A stretch of 64,000 bases of DNA from Larkinella rosea (GCF_003858635.1 NZ_RQJO01000011.1:1-64000); one strand, 5' to 3'. Positions 32,997-42,892 are shown, numbered from the stretch's first letter. Made by a program: numbers and translations. Notes: generated by a model not told the origin, from the letters alone.

Positions 32997-34673
32997 CTAA
33001 ACCGCCACCCGCTGCGGCAGGTAAACCGTAAACGTAGCGCCCTGGCCGGGATGAGATTGGGCCGCAATGGTTCCGCCGTGCATCTCGGCCACTTTCTTGC
33101 AGATGGTCAGGCCAATGCCCGTACCAGCGTACTGATCCTTCCCGTGGAGTCGCTGGAAAAGCTGAAAAATCCGGTTATGATACCGCTCGTCGAACCCGAT
33201 GCCGTTGTCTTCCACACTGATAGCCAGATAAGCCGGTTCACGGTTGCGAACCGGCGTCGGAATGTCGAAAATGGTGACTTCGCGGGCAAAGATGTGGATT
33301 TGCAGGCTACGATCCGGAGCCGAAAATTTCAGGGCGTTCGAGAGCAGATTCTGGAACAACTGCCGCAGTTGCAGCGGATTCCCGTACAGACTGGGAAGCG
33401 GTTCTACCCCGATCCGGGCTTTTTTCTCGCCGATATTGACTTCCAGATCTCCCAACACCTCCTGCACCAGCACATTGAGATCGATCGGCCGGAACGCCTG
33501 GTGTTGCGTATTTAAGCGGGAATAGGTCAGAATATCTTTGATCAGGACGTGCATGCGCTCGGCGGCCTGGTGCATTCGCTGAACCAGGTCCTGCGCCGGA
33601 GGGCTCAACTCGTTTCGAAACTGCTCGACCAGCACCGTGCCAAACGACTGAATTTTTCGCAGCGGTTCCTGCAGGTCGTGGGACGCTACATACGCAAACT
33701 CCGCCAGTTCCTGATTGCTGCGGTTCAGTTCGCCGATGTTGAGCTTCAGTTCGTGCTGGTATTTTTCCAGTTTCTGTTTGGTTTCCATCAGCTCCAGGTT
33801 GTCTTTCAGCGTCCGATCCACCATTTTCTGCGCCTGGACATCCACCAGAAAACCGCTCCAGAACAGAACGCCTTTTTCATCCCGAAGTGCTTTGACGGTT
33901 GCCAGGTGCCAGATATAGACATCCGCTTCGGCATGTTTGATTCGGACCTCGGCCCGGAATGTGTTTCCGTTCGAAGGTGTTTCGGCCCAGTTACTCCACC
34001 AGATGGCCGCATCGTCGTCGTGAATGACGGTTGCCCAGTTTGTTTCATTGAGCGACGCAACCGAGTGACCGGTATATTTCTTCAGCCAGTCGTTGGCGTA
34101 GAGGAGTTTTCCGTCAATCGCGGCCGTAAAAATCATCAGCGGCAGCGAATCGGTCAGCGCCTGATACTTTTTTTCACTGGTACGGAGTCGCTCGGCGAGC
34201 TCCTGCAACTGGCTGTTTTTGCGCTTGATTTCGTCCGATGGCGACTCGGTCGGTTCAGTAGTAAACTGTTTTTTCCACCACTCGATTGGGGCATCGTTGA
34301 AACACAAACCGGCGGGAAACCGCACGCCAAGCTGCACTTCCGACCCCATTTCGGACGTTGAAATCGTAAAGGTATCGACCAGGTGACGAGCCGAATCAAT
34401 ATGCGGGTTTTTTTGTCTGATAATTAAATGGCGACGATCGTTGATTTTCGCGACGATGCCGCATTCGGATTCTGGCTCGGGATTGATTCCGAGGGTCAGG
34501 GAAGCATCGACGCCATCCTGGATAGCGTCCCGCGAAACTTCGGAAACAGCCGTTGCAAAACTCGTCTGGGCAACCAGCGAAAGCCCCGCCAATTCGCCCA
34601 GCTTCATGGTGCGTTTGTGCGCTAAAACCAGACTTTGCTCGTTGTTTAGCGGTATTTTGGCCAACTCGTACAT
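32997..34673 (-). CDS. PAS-domain sensor histidine kinase with RsbT-like N-terminus
   Basis: 558 aa, no membrane helix. The N-terminus (~5-125; IPLNNEQSLVLAHKRTMKLG, FATAVSEVSRDAIQDG) resembles anti-sigma/RsbT-type GHKL ATPase folds. A coiled coil, a PAS domain (~175-290; YQALTDSLPLMIFTA) and a second coiled coil follow. The kinase core has FAYVASHDLQEPLRKIQSFG (phosphoacceptor His), then NLLSNALKFS, VEDNGIGF, and GTGIGLTICKKVAEMHGG. No receiver or partner regulator is adjacent, so it is an orphan kinase. Divergent from the GH43-like gene. Confidence 0.9.
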   Translation of the reverse strand: MYELAKIPLNNEQSLVLAHKRTMKLGELAGLSLVAQTSFATAVSEVSRDAIQDGVDASLTLGINPEPESECGIVAKINDRRHLIIRQKNPHIDSARHLVDTFTISTSEMGSEVQLGVRFPAGLCFNDAPIEWWKKQFTTEPTESPSDEIKRKNSQLQELAERLRTSEKKYQALTDSLPLMIFTAAIDGKLLYANDWLKKYTGHSVASLNETNWATVIHDDDAAIWWSNWAETPSNGNTFRAEVRIKHAEADVYIWHLATVKALRDEKGVLFWSGFLVDVQAQKMVDRTLKDNLELMETKQKLEKYQHELKLNIGELNRSNQELAEFAYVASHDLQEPLRKIQSFGTVLVEQFRNELSPPAQDLVQRMHQAAERMHVLIKDILTYSRLNTQHQAFRPIDLNVLVQEVLGDLEVNIGEKKARIGVEPLPSLYGNPLQLRQLFQNLLSNALKFSAPDRSLQIHIFAREVTIFDIPTPVRNREPAYLAISVEDNGIGFDERYHNRIFQLFQRLHGKDQYAGTGIGLTICKKVAEMHGGTIAAQSHPGQGATFTVYLPQRVAV

Positions 34674-34997
34674 AACACCAGTGAATACGGTTTATGGCTA
34701 CTGAACACGGGTTTGTTCAACGGAGAACGCCGGTTAAGAATGCGAATGTCAGAAGCTCTAAGCATACCAAATTGGGAAAAGATAGGAGACTATTTCCTGA
34801 ACGGAATGAACGGTATGGTGTTCGGTCTTCGTCTGTTAAAACTCTTGTAACCTCATTTTGTTCTATCGGCCACACGGACATCACCATTGATTTGGTAAGG
34901 ATCGTTAAGGTAGAATAAAAATGAGAGCGGTTTTTTGTACCATTAGGCAATGGTTGAGCCTGGGAAAAGACCCGGAAACCGGTAAAAGAAAATTGAT
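34674..34997. other. divergent intergenic region between sensor kinase and GH43-like gene
   Basis: 324 bp. Two short frames exist here on opposite strands, but neither has family resemblance or a plausible start, so I treat it as promoter region. No clear dyad or -7 box picked out. Confidence 0.4.
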
Positions 34998-36773
34998 ATG
35001 GAAAAAAACCTGCTGAAAACCGCCTTCTTCCTCGGTCTTTTGTTTTTCGGAACAGCATCCGGGTTTGCCCAGCAGCGGACCTACTGCAACCCGATGGACA
35101 TCAGCTACCGGTACAATTTCGAACAGCTGAACGAGCGGATTTCCTACCGCTCCGGCGCTGACCCGGTGATTGTCAACCACAAAGGAGAATACTTCTTGTT
35201 TGTAACCATTTCGGGCGGCTGGTGGAAATCGAAGGATCTGGTCAATTGGCAGTTTGTCGTACCGGACAAATGGCCGATGGAAGATATGTGTGCCCCGGCG
35301 GCTTTGTCGGTGCGCGATACGCTGTTTTTGTTCCAATCGACGTTCGAACAGCGACCTATTTTTTATTCTACCGAACCGGAAAACGGCAAACTGAAATTTT
35401 ACAACCGCTGGTTGCCGCGTCTGCCCAAAGACATCGGTCCCTGGGATCCGGCACTTTTTCACGACCCCGATACCGACAAGTGGTTTATGTACTGGGGTTC
35501 TTCAAACGTATACCCCATTTTCGGGGCTGAACTCGACCACCGTCGCCGACTTACCTACCTGAATCCCGAACCGTCGAAAGCCTACCAGCCGATGTTCTGG
35601 CTCGATCCGTGGCAGCACGGCTGGGAACGCTTCGGGCCGAACCATTCCGATCCCATCAAGCCGTTTACGGAAGGCGCCTGGATGACCAAATACAACGGGA
35701 AATACTACCTGCAATACGGGGCGCCGGGAACCGAATACAACGTGTATGCCAACGGCACCTACGTTGGCAAAGACCCGCTGGGGCCGTTTGAATACGCGCC
35801 CTATAACCCGATTGCCTACAAACCGGGCGGTTATGCCACCGGTACCGGGCATGGCAATACGTTTCAGGATAATTTCGGAAACTACTGGAATACCGGCACC
35901 ACCTGGCTGGGCATTGTCTGGGGCATGGAACGGCGGATTGTGATGCACCCCGCCGGTTTTGATAAAGATGATCAGCTGTACGCCAATACGCGTTTCGGCG
36001 ATTTTCCGCACCGTCTTTCCACGAAAAAATGGACGAACAGCAACGAACTGTTTAGCGGCTGGATGTTGCTGAATTATAAAAAACCGGTCAGGGCCTCATC
36101 GACACTGGATACGTTGCGCGCTGAGTTAACCGTAGACGAAAACCCGCGGACATTCTGGGTGCCGACGAAGAATAAACCGGGTGAAACGCTGACTTCCGAC
36201 CTCGGTGCCGACCACGACGTTCGGGCCATTCAGGTCAATTACGTCGACTATAAGAATACGGTTTTCGATAGTGACTCTACGGTTTATACCCAATTCCGGT
36301 TGTATGCTTCCCGCGATGGGAAGAAGTGGGATAAAGTGGCCGATCTGACTCAACAACCGAAACGCGACCGGGCCTGTGCCTATGTCGAATTACCCGCACC
36401 GGTTCGCGCCCGGTACGTACGTTATGAACATGTGTATACGGCCGGGCCGTACGTCGCCATCAACGGTTTTCGGGTGTTTGGAAATGGACTCGGAAAAGCA
36501 CCGGCGACGCCCGCGAAATTGTCGGTTGTGCGGCAAAAAGACCAGCGGAATGCCGATATTTCGTGGGAGAAAGTTCCCGGTGCGGTCGGCTACAACATTC
36601 TGTGGGGGATTGCCAAAGACAAACTCTACCAAACGTACCAGATCTGGAACGATCAGCCGAACAGACTGGAGTTGAGGGCGTTGAATGTGGGCGTGCCGTA
36701 TTATTTTGCGATTGAGAGCTTCAACGAAAACGGGGTTTCGGCGGTGAGTGAGGTGATTGGAGTAACGCAGTAG
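34998..36773 (+). CDS. GH43-like glycoside hydrolase with F5/8-type C and fibronectin III domains
   Basis: 591 aa. Signal peptide 1-25 (GTASGFAQ). Five-bladed propeller (~28-355) of the GH43/62 type: ISYRSGADPVIVNHKGEYFL (Asp as likely general base), WKSKDLVNWQFV, GPWDPALFHDPDTDKWFMYW and GAWMTKYNGKYYLQYG, with ATGTGHGN late. A discoidin-like carbohydrate-binding domain (~360-490; VRASSTLDT, VRAIQVNYVDY, RARYVRYEHVYT) and one FnIII domain (~500-590; ADISWEKVPGAVGYNILWG) follow. Likely acts on arabino- or xylo-containing glycans. Confidence 0.88.
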   Translation: MEKNLLKTAFFLGLLFFGTASGFAQQRTYCNPMDISYRYNFEQLNERISYRSGADPVIVNHKGEYFLFVTISGGWWKSKDLVNWQFVVPDKWPMEDMCAPAALSVRDTLFLFQSTFEQRPIFYSTEPENGKLKFYNRWLPRLPKDIGPWDPALFHDPDTDKWFMYWGSSNVYPIFGAELDHRRRLTYLNPEPSKAYQPMFWLDPWQHGWERFGPNHSDPIKPFTEGAWMTKYNGKYYLQYGAPGTEYNVYANGTYVGKDPLGPFEYAPYNPIAYKPGGYATGTGHGNTFQDNFGNYWNTGTTWLGIVWGMERRIVMHPAGFDKDDQLYANTRFGDFPHRLSTKKWTNSNELFSGWMLLNYKKPVRASSTLDTLRAELTVDENPRTFWVPTKNKPGETLTSDLGADHDVRAIQVNYVDYKNTVFDSDSTVYTQFRLYASRDGKKWDKVADLTQQPKRDRACAYVELPAPVRARYVRYEHVYTAGPYVAINGFRVFGNGLGKAPATPAKLSVVRQKDQRNADISWEKVPGAVGYNILWGIAKDKLYQTYQIWNDQPNRLELRALNVGVPYYFAIESFNENGVSAVSEVIGVTQ

Positions 36774-36917
36774 GCGGTATTCCCACGCATCAGGATTCGA
36801 TAAAGTGACTTCCCAATAAGCTATTCCGGTGAGCGAGCTGTGAACGAGTGTTTACCTATTCGGACAACCAGCAAGTCTGGTGGTAAGACCCAATGCAGTG
36901 GAGGTATCGTTTCAATA

Positions 36918-36985
36918 CCAGACCTCCCGGGCTGGCTGGACTAAACCGTGTTCACAATTTTGTCCGGCCCGACCGGGAGGTCTGG
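36918..36985. repeat. long intergenic inverted repeat
   Basis: CCAGACCTCCCGG (36918-36930) and CCGGGAGGTCTGG (36973-36985) are exact reverse complements. Pairing continues imperfectly inward (GCTGGCTGGAC with GTCCGGCCC). It lies between the GH43-like gene and a convergent minus-strand gene. It resembles an interspersed palindromic element more than a terminator because no T-run follows. Confidence 0.7.
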
Positions 36986-37042
36986 CAATTCTTTCGGTAT
37001 TCACTAGCAAAATTCTAACTCGACACGCTTTAGCGATCGGGT

Positions 37043-37321
37043 CTATTCCACTGGGGCTTCCTCAACATCCAGGTGATTGGCTTTGGCGAAATTATCGCGA
37101 ATGCCCTCAAAATGGGTGAAAATGTCATTCACCGTATCGACGTTGTTGGCAATTTTGATGTGCATTTCGTCCAGTTGTTTATCCAGGTATGCGTCATTCA
37201 GGTTCATGTTGTTGACCTCAATCTGGCTAATCTTCGTAATGAGCGCCGTCTGACTGTTTTGCAGGTCTTCCAGTTCACGAACGATTTTATTCATTAACTC
37301 AAATTTTTGTGCCTTATCCAT
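37043..37321 (-). CDS. small coiled-coil protein of unknown function
   Basis: 92 aa, almost entirely helical with heptad-like spacing of Leu, Ile and Met (MNKIVRELEDLQNSQTALIT, then KISQIEVNNMNLNDAYLDKQ). Acidic end (HLDVEEAPVE). No Cys, signal or membrane segment. Start ATG is conserved with the clear coiled-coil onset. I do not recognise a family; a cytosolic oligomeric adaptor is the best guess. Confidence 0.6.
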   Translation of the reverse strand: MDKAQKFELMNKIVRELEDLQNSQTALITKISQIEVNNMNLNDAYLDKQLDEMHIKIANNVDTVNDIFTHFEGIRDNFAKANHLDVEEAPVE

Positions 37322-37447
37322 CTTTTTCGAACGTTGATTGGTATATAATTAACTTTCAAAAAGCCGGATAGTTTTAGAAAACTTTTCTTTTCTCGGAAAA
37401 GTCTGTCAACTTCGGGTAACTAATCTATTTTGAAACAAATTGATTCC

Positions 37448-38131
37448 ATGAACAAAATTCTCCTGTTTATTGGCTGTTTAGTAACCAGCCTGACGTTTGC
37501 CCAAACCGTTCAGAAACATCCCGATACGTCCGGCAATGACTGGAAACCGCTTTTTGCGGCTGATTTGTCCGATGCCGGTTTTCCGAAAGGCATCTGGAGC
37601 GTCGAAAACGGTGTGTTGACGGCTACGCAGGACATTCCGATCTGGACGAAAAAACCGTATAAAAACTTCATTCTGGACCTGGAATTCAAGAACGCGCCCG
37701 GCACCAACAGTGGCGTTTTCGTTTATTGCAGCGATACGGCCAACTTTATTCCGAATTCGGTGGAGATCCAGATTGCCGACGACTACAGCGACCAGTGGTC
37801 CAAAGCCCCGGCATCGTGGCAATGCGGGGCCTTTTTTGGTCATAAACCCGCCACGCTGCCCAAAGTGGTGAAGTCGGCGGGCGAGTGGAACCGCTACACG
37901 ATCACCTGTCAGGGGAAAAACATTACGGTTTTGTTGAACGGTCAGCTGGTCAATCAGATCGACATGAGCCTGTGGACGTCCGGCAAAAATAACCCCGACG
38001 GCTCGGCCATTCCGAACTGGCTCAACAAACCCTGGGCCGAACTGCCGAACGAAGGCTACGTCGGTTTTCAGGGTAAACACGCGGGGGCACCGATTTACTT
38101 CAAGAATATGAAAATTAAGGAATTGAAGTAA
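37448..38131 (+). CDS. DUF1080 family protein (3-keto-disaccharide hydrolase-like)
   Basis: 227 aa from ATG 37448 (MNKILLFIGCLVTSLTFAQ), with a signal peptide of ~18 residues. Concanavalin-like sandwich of the DUF1080 family: WKPLFAADLSDAGFPKGIWS, VENGVLTAT, DLEFKNAPGTNSGVFVYCSD, WNRYTITCQGKNITVLLNGQ and GYVGFQGKHAGAPIYFKNMKI. Some members hydrolyse 3-keto-glycosides formed by sugar 3-oxidases. Periplasmic. Single gene. Confidence 0.9.
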   Translation: MNKILLFIGCLVTSLTFAQTVQKHPDTSGNDWKPLFAADLSDAGFPKGIWSVENGVLTATQDIPIWTKKPYKNFILDLEFKNAPGTNSGVFVYCSDTANFIPNSVEIQIADDYSDQWSKAPASWQCGAFFGHKPATLPKVVKSAGEWNRYTITCQGKNITVLLNGQLVNQIDMSLWTSGKNNPDGSAIPNWLNKPWAELPNEGYVGFQGKHAGAPIYFKNMKIKELK

Positions 38132-38229
38132 GAAGCGGCAAACGAAAGTCTGCTAACAGTGACTTTATACGGTTTTTGAGGTCAAAAGAGAAATTAACTA
38201 AACCGTTCTCTTAAACTCGAAACTTTCGT

Positions 38230-38922
38230 ATGAAAAAGTCGTTGGCCGAACTCATCGGCACCTTTTCGCTGGTACTCTTTGGGTGCGGAGCCGCCAGTAT
38301 TTCCGGGATTTCTTCCACCGGTCCCGCCGGAATCGGCCTTCTTGGAATTTCATTTGCGTTTGGGCTGGCCGTGGTGGTCATGGCATACACCATCGGCCCG
38401 ATTTCGGGTTGTCACATCAATCCGGCCATTACGATTTCGATGCTGGTGGCCGGAAAAATAAAAGCGGGCGACGCGGTTGGGTACATCATTGCCCAGTTCG
38501 TCGGCGCTACGCTGGGTGCTGGCGTTCTCTATCTGATTCAGGGCGGAGCACCCGGTTTTACGATGGGCGAATGGGCGCTGGGCTCCAACGGCTGGGGAGC
38601 CGGTTACCTCGGAGCGTATAATACAACCGCAGCTTTCATTACGGAAGCGGTCATGACTTTCCTTTTTCTAACGGTCATTTTCAACACCACATCCCGGATC
38701 GGAAACAGCACGATGGCCGGTCTGGCCATTGGGTTGACGTTAGTCCTGATTCATTTGGTAGCCATTCCGGTAACGGGAACGTCGGTCAATCCGGCCCGTA
38801 GTTTTGGACCGGCTATTTTTGCAGGTGGTCTGGCTTTAAAACAACTTTGGTTGTTCATTGTAGCCCCCATCGTCGGCGGTATTGTCGCGGCATTGGTCTA
38901 TAAAGGCATTTTTGAAGATTAA
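38230..38922 (+). CDS. aqpZ: MIP-family aquaporin
   Basis: 230 aa with six membrane helices and two half-helices carrying the NPA boxes: SGCHINPAITISM (~60-72) and GTSVNPARSFGPA (~180-192). The aromatic/Arg filter Arg follows the second NPA. HINP with His before the first box and the short length favour the water-selective AqpZ type over glycerol facilitators. Inner membrane. Monocistronic, convergent with the GntP gene across a stem-loop. Confidence 0.93.
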   Translation: MKKSLAELIGTFSLVLFGCGAASISGISSTGPAGIGLLGISFAFGLAVVVMAYTIGPISGCHINPAITISMLVAGKIKAGDAVGYIIAQFVGATLGAGVLYLIQGGAPGFTMGEWALGSNGWGAGYLGAYNTTAAFITEAVMTFLFLTVIFNTTSRIGNSTMAGLAIGLTLVLIHLVAIPVTGTSVNPARSFGPAIFAGGLALKQLWLFIVAPIVGGIVAALVYKGIFED

Positions 38923-38928
38923 AAAAGG

Positions 38929-39005
38929 GGAGAAGGGAAAAAGGGAGTAAAGGAGAGAAGGAGTAGCCTCACCTTATTTCCCTTATTTCTTTTTTCCCTT
39001 CTTCC
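38929..39005. terminator. bidirectional terminator-like stem-loop between aqpZ and the GntP gene
   Basis: GGAGAAGGGAAAAAGG (38929-38944) pairs, with one bulge, to CTTTTTTCCCTTCTTCC (38989-39005). It lies between convergent stops and is purine-rich on one arm and pyrimidine-rich on the other. Confidence 0.55.
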
Positions 39006-39010
39006 TGTTT

Positions 39011-40405
39011 TTACACAATCCCGAAAAGATAATAGAGGGCAATCACAAAGAAGACGGCTGCGGTTTTAACGAGCGTCAGCAGAAAGATGTCTTTGTAGGC
39101 TTGTTGATGCGTTAAACCGGTGACTGCCAGCAACGTAATCAGCGCCCCGTTGTGCGGCAGCGAATCCATTCCGCCACAGGCCATGGCAGCCACCCGGTGC
39201 AGTACTTCCGGATCAATGCCGAGTCGGGTCGCCTGTTCGAGGTACGTTTTACTCATCAGGGCCAGGCTGATGCTCAGTCCGCCCGAACCCGAGCCGGTAA
39301 TGCCGGCCAATGTGGTGGTCGTCACAGCTTCATTAACCAGGGGATCCTTGAACGCCGATGCAATGGCCGCACTTACTACTTTAAATCCGGGAAGAGCCGC
39401 AATGACCGCCCCAAAACCGTATTCCGATGCGGTATTTAACGTAGCCAGTAATGAACCTCCAATCGCCAGATTAAGCCCCGCAGTAAAACCGGTTTTTATC
39501 GTCCGAAAAGCGAAAATAAGTACGGTCGTTATGCCCAGAACCAATGCCCCTTCAACCGCCCAGACAGCCGTCAGTTTGGAAATATCAATAGCCGGTACTG
39601 CGTCAATTCCAACGCTCGAAAAGTCAAATGCTTTTCCGTAGAATTGCGGAATACGCCACGTAAATACTTTGTTAAAAACCGTCACGATCAGCAGCGGTAA
39701 AACAGCAATCCAGACGGAAGGCAATGTTTTTTCATCGCGTTTTTCCGGCTCGTTGATGTGGTTTTTTCCGTAGCCTTCACCCCGTTTTGCCGCCAGATTC
39801 CGTTGCCATTGTAAATAAAAAAGGGCAATTGAGAAGATGAAGATACTACCGCAGATGCCCAGCCACGGAGCCGCCCACGCATCCGTATTAAAAAAGGTGG
39901 TCGGGATAATATTCTGAATCTGAGGAGTTCCCGGCAAAGCGTCCATCGTAAACGTGAACGCGCCGAGACCAATGGTGGCCGGAATCAGCCGTTTGGGAAT
40001 GTCGCTGGCTTTGAACAGTTCGGCCGCAAACGGATACACCGCAAAGACGACTACGAACAACGAAACGCCCCCGTAACTGAGAATGGCCCCAACCAGCACA
40101 ACCGCCAGAATGGCCCGGTCTTTACCAATTAAACGAATCACCGCCACTGAAATGGATTTGGCATAACCCGCCATTTCGATCAGTTTTCCCAACACCGCTC
40201 CCAGCAAAAAAACCGGAAAATAGAGCTTGATAAAACCGGCCATTTTATCGAGAAAAACACCCGAGAAAAAAGGCAGAACAAGCGCGGGATCGGCCAGTAA
40301 AACGGCCAGCAAAGCCGCAATCGGCGCGAATAAAATGACGTTAAATCCCCGGTAAGCAACAAAAATCAAAAAGGCCAGGGGCAGTAAAACAAGGAGGACA
40401 TCCAT
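39011..40405 (-). CDS. GntP-family permease (gluconate/sugar-acid:H+ symporter type)
   Basis: 464 aa from MDVLLVLLPLAFLIFVAYRG; earlier in-frame starts (to 40438) add 11 polar residues. About 12 membrane helices with GntP signatures: VLVGAILSYGGVSLFVVVFA, then IPKRLIPATIGLGAFTFTMD, ALPGTPQIQNIIP, and late GGMDSLPHNGALITLLAVTGL. The family imports gluconate, D-serine or other small hydroxy acids with protons. No catabolic gene is adjacent, so the substrate is open. It ends against a stem-loop convergent with aqpZ. Confidence 0.9.
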   Translation of the reverse strand: MDVLLVLLPLAFLIFVAYRGFNVILFAPIAALLAVLLADPALVLPFFSGVFLDKMAGFIKLYFPVFLLGAVLGKLIEMAGYAKSISVAVIRLIGKDRAILAVVLVGAILSYGGVSLFVVVFAVYPFAAELFKASDIPKRLIPATIGLGAFTFTMDALPGTPQIQNIIPTTFFNTDAWAAPWLGICGSIFIFSIALFYLQWQRNLAAKRGEGYGKNHINEPEKRDEKTLPSVWIAVLPLLIVTVFNKVFTWRIPQFYGKAFDFSSVGIDAVPAIDISKLTAVWAVEGALVLGITTVLIFAFRTIKTGFTAGLNLAIGGSLLATLNTASEYGFGAVIAALPGFKVVSAAIASAFKDPLVNEAVTTTTLAGITGSGSGGLSISLALMSKTYLEQATRLGIDPEVLHRVAAMACGGMDSLPHNGALITLLAVTGLTHQQAYKDIFLLTLVKTAAVFFVIALYYLFGIV

Positions 40406-40489
40406 CGGTGGGTTTGCTTGACGTAGTACCCCCATCAAAGGACAAAATGCTTGTATTTTACTATCTTTTTTTTGGATTCATCAATGCCA

Positions 40490-42691
40490 TTACAGCGGCA
40501 CGGTTTCGGACGTAAAGTCTTTTAATAAGCCCAGCACTTCGTGAACACCTTCGACGCGGTAGGCGGCACTGGTGGTGCCGGGACCGACTTTGACGGTATA
40601 TTGATTTTCCAGCGTCAGGGCCGAAAACATGTCTTCATCGGTACGGTCATCACCGATGGCCAGTACAAAATCGTAGGGCCGGGCGAGGGACAACTGCTTG
40701 GCTACCTTGCCTTTATCGGTTTCAGTACTTTTGATTTCAACCACGCAATTGCCATCAATGACCCGCAATTGATAGGGCAGCAGATTTTCCAGTGTGTTGA
40801 TCAGCTCACGGGAACGCACAAAACCGGTTTCCGATTCGGCACTGCGGTAATGCCAGGCCAGCGAATGACTCTTTTCTTCGACAAACGAGCCCGGACAGCG
40901 CGTCACAAAATCGATCAAAACCGGGCTGACAATCTGTTTCCAGGAACCGTCGTCCAGAATATCGCGTCGCCACAAGCCCTGCTGTTTGATGTACGAACCG
41001 TGTTCGGCGACCATGTCGATGGGCAGAAAACCGAGCCACTCGTCGAGCGTTTGCTGATCGCGGCCGCTGATAATCACCACGTAATTTTCCCGCCGACTCG
41101 CCAGCCGTCCCAACACGTTAATGACTTCCAGGGGCGGAGCGGCCTGTTCGGGTTTCGTTTTGTAATTCACCAGCGTACCGTCGTAGTCGAGCAGCAGCAA
41201 ACGTGAGCGGGCCTGCGCGTAGCGTTCCTGAAGCGAAAAATTGGTTTCTGATTTTAACAAAGGTGTTGGTTCGATTTGCTGGACACTGTGCATGTTGAGG
41301 AGGGATTCGACAAAACTGGTGGCCCATTTTTTGACATCGTATTCTTTCAGTCGGCGTTGCATGATGGCAATCCGGCGGGCCTGTTCTTCCGGTTCCATCT
41401 CGAGGGCAATCCGCATTTTATCGGCCACGTCGTTTTCGTCAAGCGGATTGATGTGTAAGGCCGTACTGAGTTCATTGGCAGCACCGGTCATCTCGCTGAG
41501 AATCAGTACACCCTGATGATCTTTACGGGAGGCCACGAACTCCTTGGCCACCAGATTCATGCCGTCGCGAATGGGGGTGATCAGCGCCACATCGCAGGCG
41601 GAGTAAAGAGCAACCAGTTGCGGGAACGACACCGAACCGTAACGATACACGATGGGCCGCCAGATCAGCGTGCCGTATTTTCCGTTGATTCGTCCAACCG
41701 CCTGTTCAATCATCACTTTCCGTTCGCCGTACTTCAGAATTTCGTCGCGGGAAGGAACGACCACCAGAATAAAGGTTAGTTTTTCAGTCCACTCGGGGTA
41801 TTTCCGGAAAAAGGCTTCCAGCGCATCGAGTCGCTGCATGACGCCCTTGGTATAGTCCAGCCGGTCGACCGAAAAGATGATTTTATTGTCTTTGTAAGCT
41901 TTTTTCAAAGCCGCCCGCTCCTCCACAACATCAGCGTTGTCGTACGAATCGTGATAAAGCGAATAGTTGATTCCGACCGGAAACGCATCCGACTGAATGA
42001 GCCGGTTTTGGTAATTAACCTTCCAGATTTTGTGCTGAACACCCAGGTTAATCTGGACGGATTGCAGGAAGTGAATGTTGTAATCGTTCGTGTGAAAACC
42101 GATCAGATCGGCCCCTAGCAGGCCCGTTAGCAGGTATTCCTTGCATTTCTGGGGTAAAATGCGGATCAGTTCGTAGGATGGAAACGGGATATGCAGGAAA
42201 AAACCGATGGTTGCGTCAGACTGCTTTTCGCGGATGAGTTTGGGCAACCCCATGAAATGATAATCGTGTACCCAGACAATATCCTGCGGTTTCATCAACT
42301 GTGCGACAGTTTCGCTCACCGCTTCGTTGGCTTTCTGGTAGGCTACAAAATCCTTTTCCTGGTAATCGACGTACGTCGTAAAATAGTGGAAAAGCGGCCA
42401 GATAACCGAATTGGAGAAGCCGTTGTAAAAGTCCTGCTGGATTTTGCGGTCTAAAAAAACCGGTACATACTCAAAATCCTCGTTGACCAGGTGTTTGTTT
42501 TTCTCCCAGGTTCGTCGGGAAAAATCGGCGCAACCGACCCAGACCGGTTTTTCGGTCGCATTGCTAAAATCCAGTGATTTCATAGCCGTTACCAATCCAC
42601 CGGAAGAGGCTTTTACGATCGTGCCGCCATTGACGGTTTCGAAGGCAAATGGTAAACGGTAGGATACGATGATGAGTCGATTGTTCTTCAT
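40490..42691 (-). CDS. bifunctional trehalose-6-phosphate synthase/phosphatase
   Basis: 733 aa. N-terminal GT20 synthase (~1-475, OtsA-like): RLPFAFE, NGGTIVKASSGGLVTAM, VWVHDYHFMGLP, FFLHIPFPSYE and FSVDRLDYTKGVMQRLDALE. C-terminal HAD-type phosphatase (~495-730, OtsB-like): LLLLDYDGTLV with nucleophile Asp, VIISGRDQQTL, AEHGSYI and LAIGDDRTDEDMF. It makes trehalose from UDP-glucose and glucose 6-phosphate in one chain. Head of a minus-strand trehalose pair with treS-mak upstream and trehalase divergent. Confidence 0.95.
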   Translation of the reverse strand: MKNNRLIIVSYRLPFAFETVNGGTIVKASSGGLVTAMKSLDFSNATEKPVWVGCADFSRRTWEKNKHLVNEDFEYVPVFLDRKIQQDFYNGFSNSVIWPLFHYFTTYVDYQEKDFVAYQKANEAVSETVAQLMKPQDIVWVHDYHFMGLPKLIREKQSDATIGFFLHIPFPSYELIRILPQKCKEYLLTGLLGADLIGFHTNDYNIHFLQSVQINLGVQHKIWKVNYQNRLIQSDAFPVGINYSLYHDSYDNADVVEERAALKKAYKDNKIIFSVDRLDYTKGVMQRLDALEAFFRKYPEWTEKLTFILVVVPSRDEILKYGERKVMIEQAVGRINGKYGTLIWRPIVYRYGSVSFPQLVALYSACDVALITPIRDGMNLVAKEFVASRKDHQGVLILSEMTGAANELSTALHINPLDENDVADKMRIALEMEPEEQARRIAIMQRRLKEYDVKKWATSFVESLLNMHSVQQIEPTPLLKSETNFSLQERYAQARSRLLLLDYDGTLVNYKTKPEQAAPPLEVINVLGRLASRRENYVVIISGRDQQTLDEWLGFLPIDMVAEHGSYIKQQGLWRRDILDDGSWKQIVSPVLIDFVTRCPGSFVEEKSHSLAWHYRSAESETGFVRSRELINTLENLLPYQLRVIDGNCVVEIKSTETDKGKVAKQLSLARPYDFVLAIGDDRTDEDMFSALTLENQYTVKVGPGTTSAAYRVEGVHEVLGLLKDFTSETVPL

Positions 42692-42892
42692 AACGTACGA
42701 TTTTATACGAATCAGATTGCGTACTTAAATAAGGCCATTCTGTACGGAATGGTTCGCAAAACCGCGCGATTAGAGAAATTCTAATCGGAGTTTCGATCGT
42801 TGAAAATGCAGGCAGGGAGTAGGGTAATTGATTGGTATCCAGTTATATAAAAAGAGTTTGAATGCTATAACCGGATACCGTACAACAAGCCT

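Noticed and set aside
32850-33515. Plus-strand frame extending from the gene-free region into the kinase
   Set aside because: Most of it is antisense to the histidine kinase ATPase domain; no plausible start context.
34717-35058. Minus-strand frame over the GH43-like promoter
   Set aside because: It overlaps the signal peptide of the GH43-like gene and has no recognisable feature.
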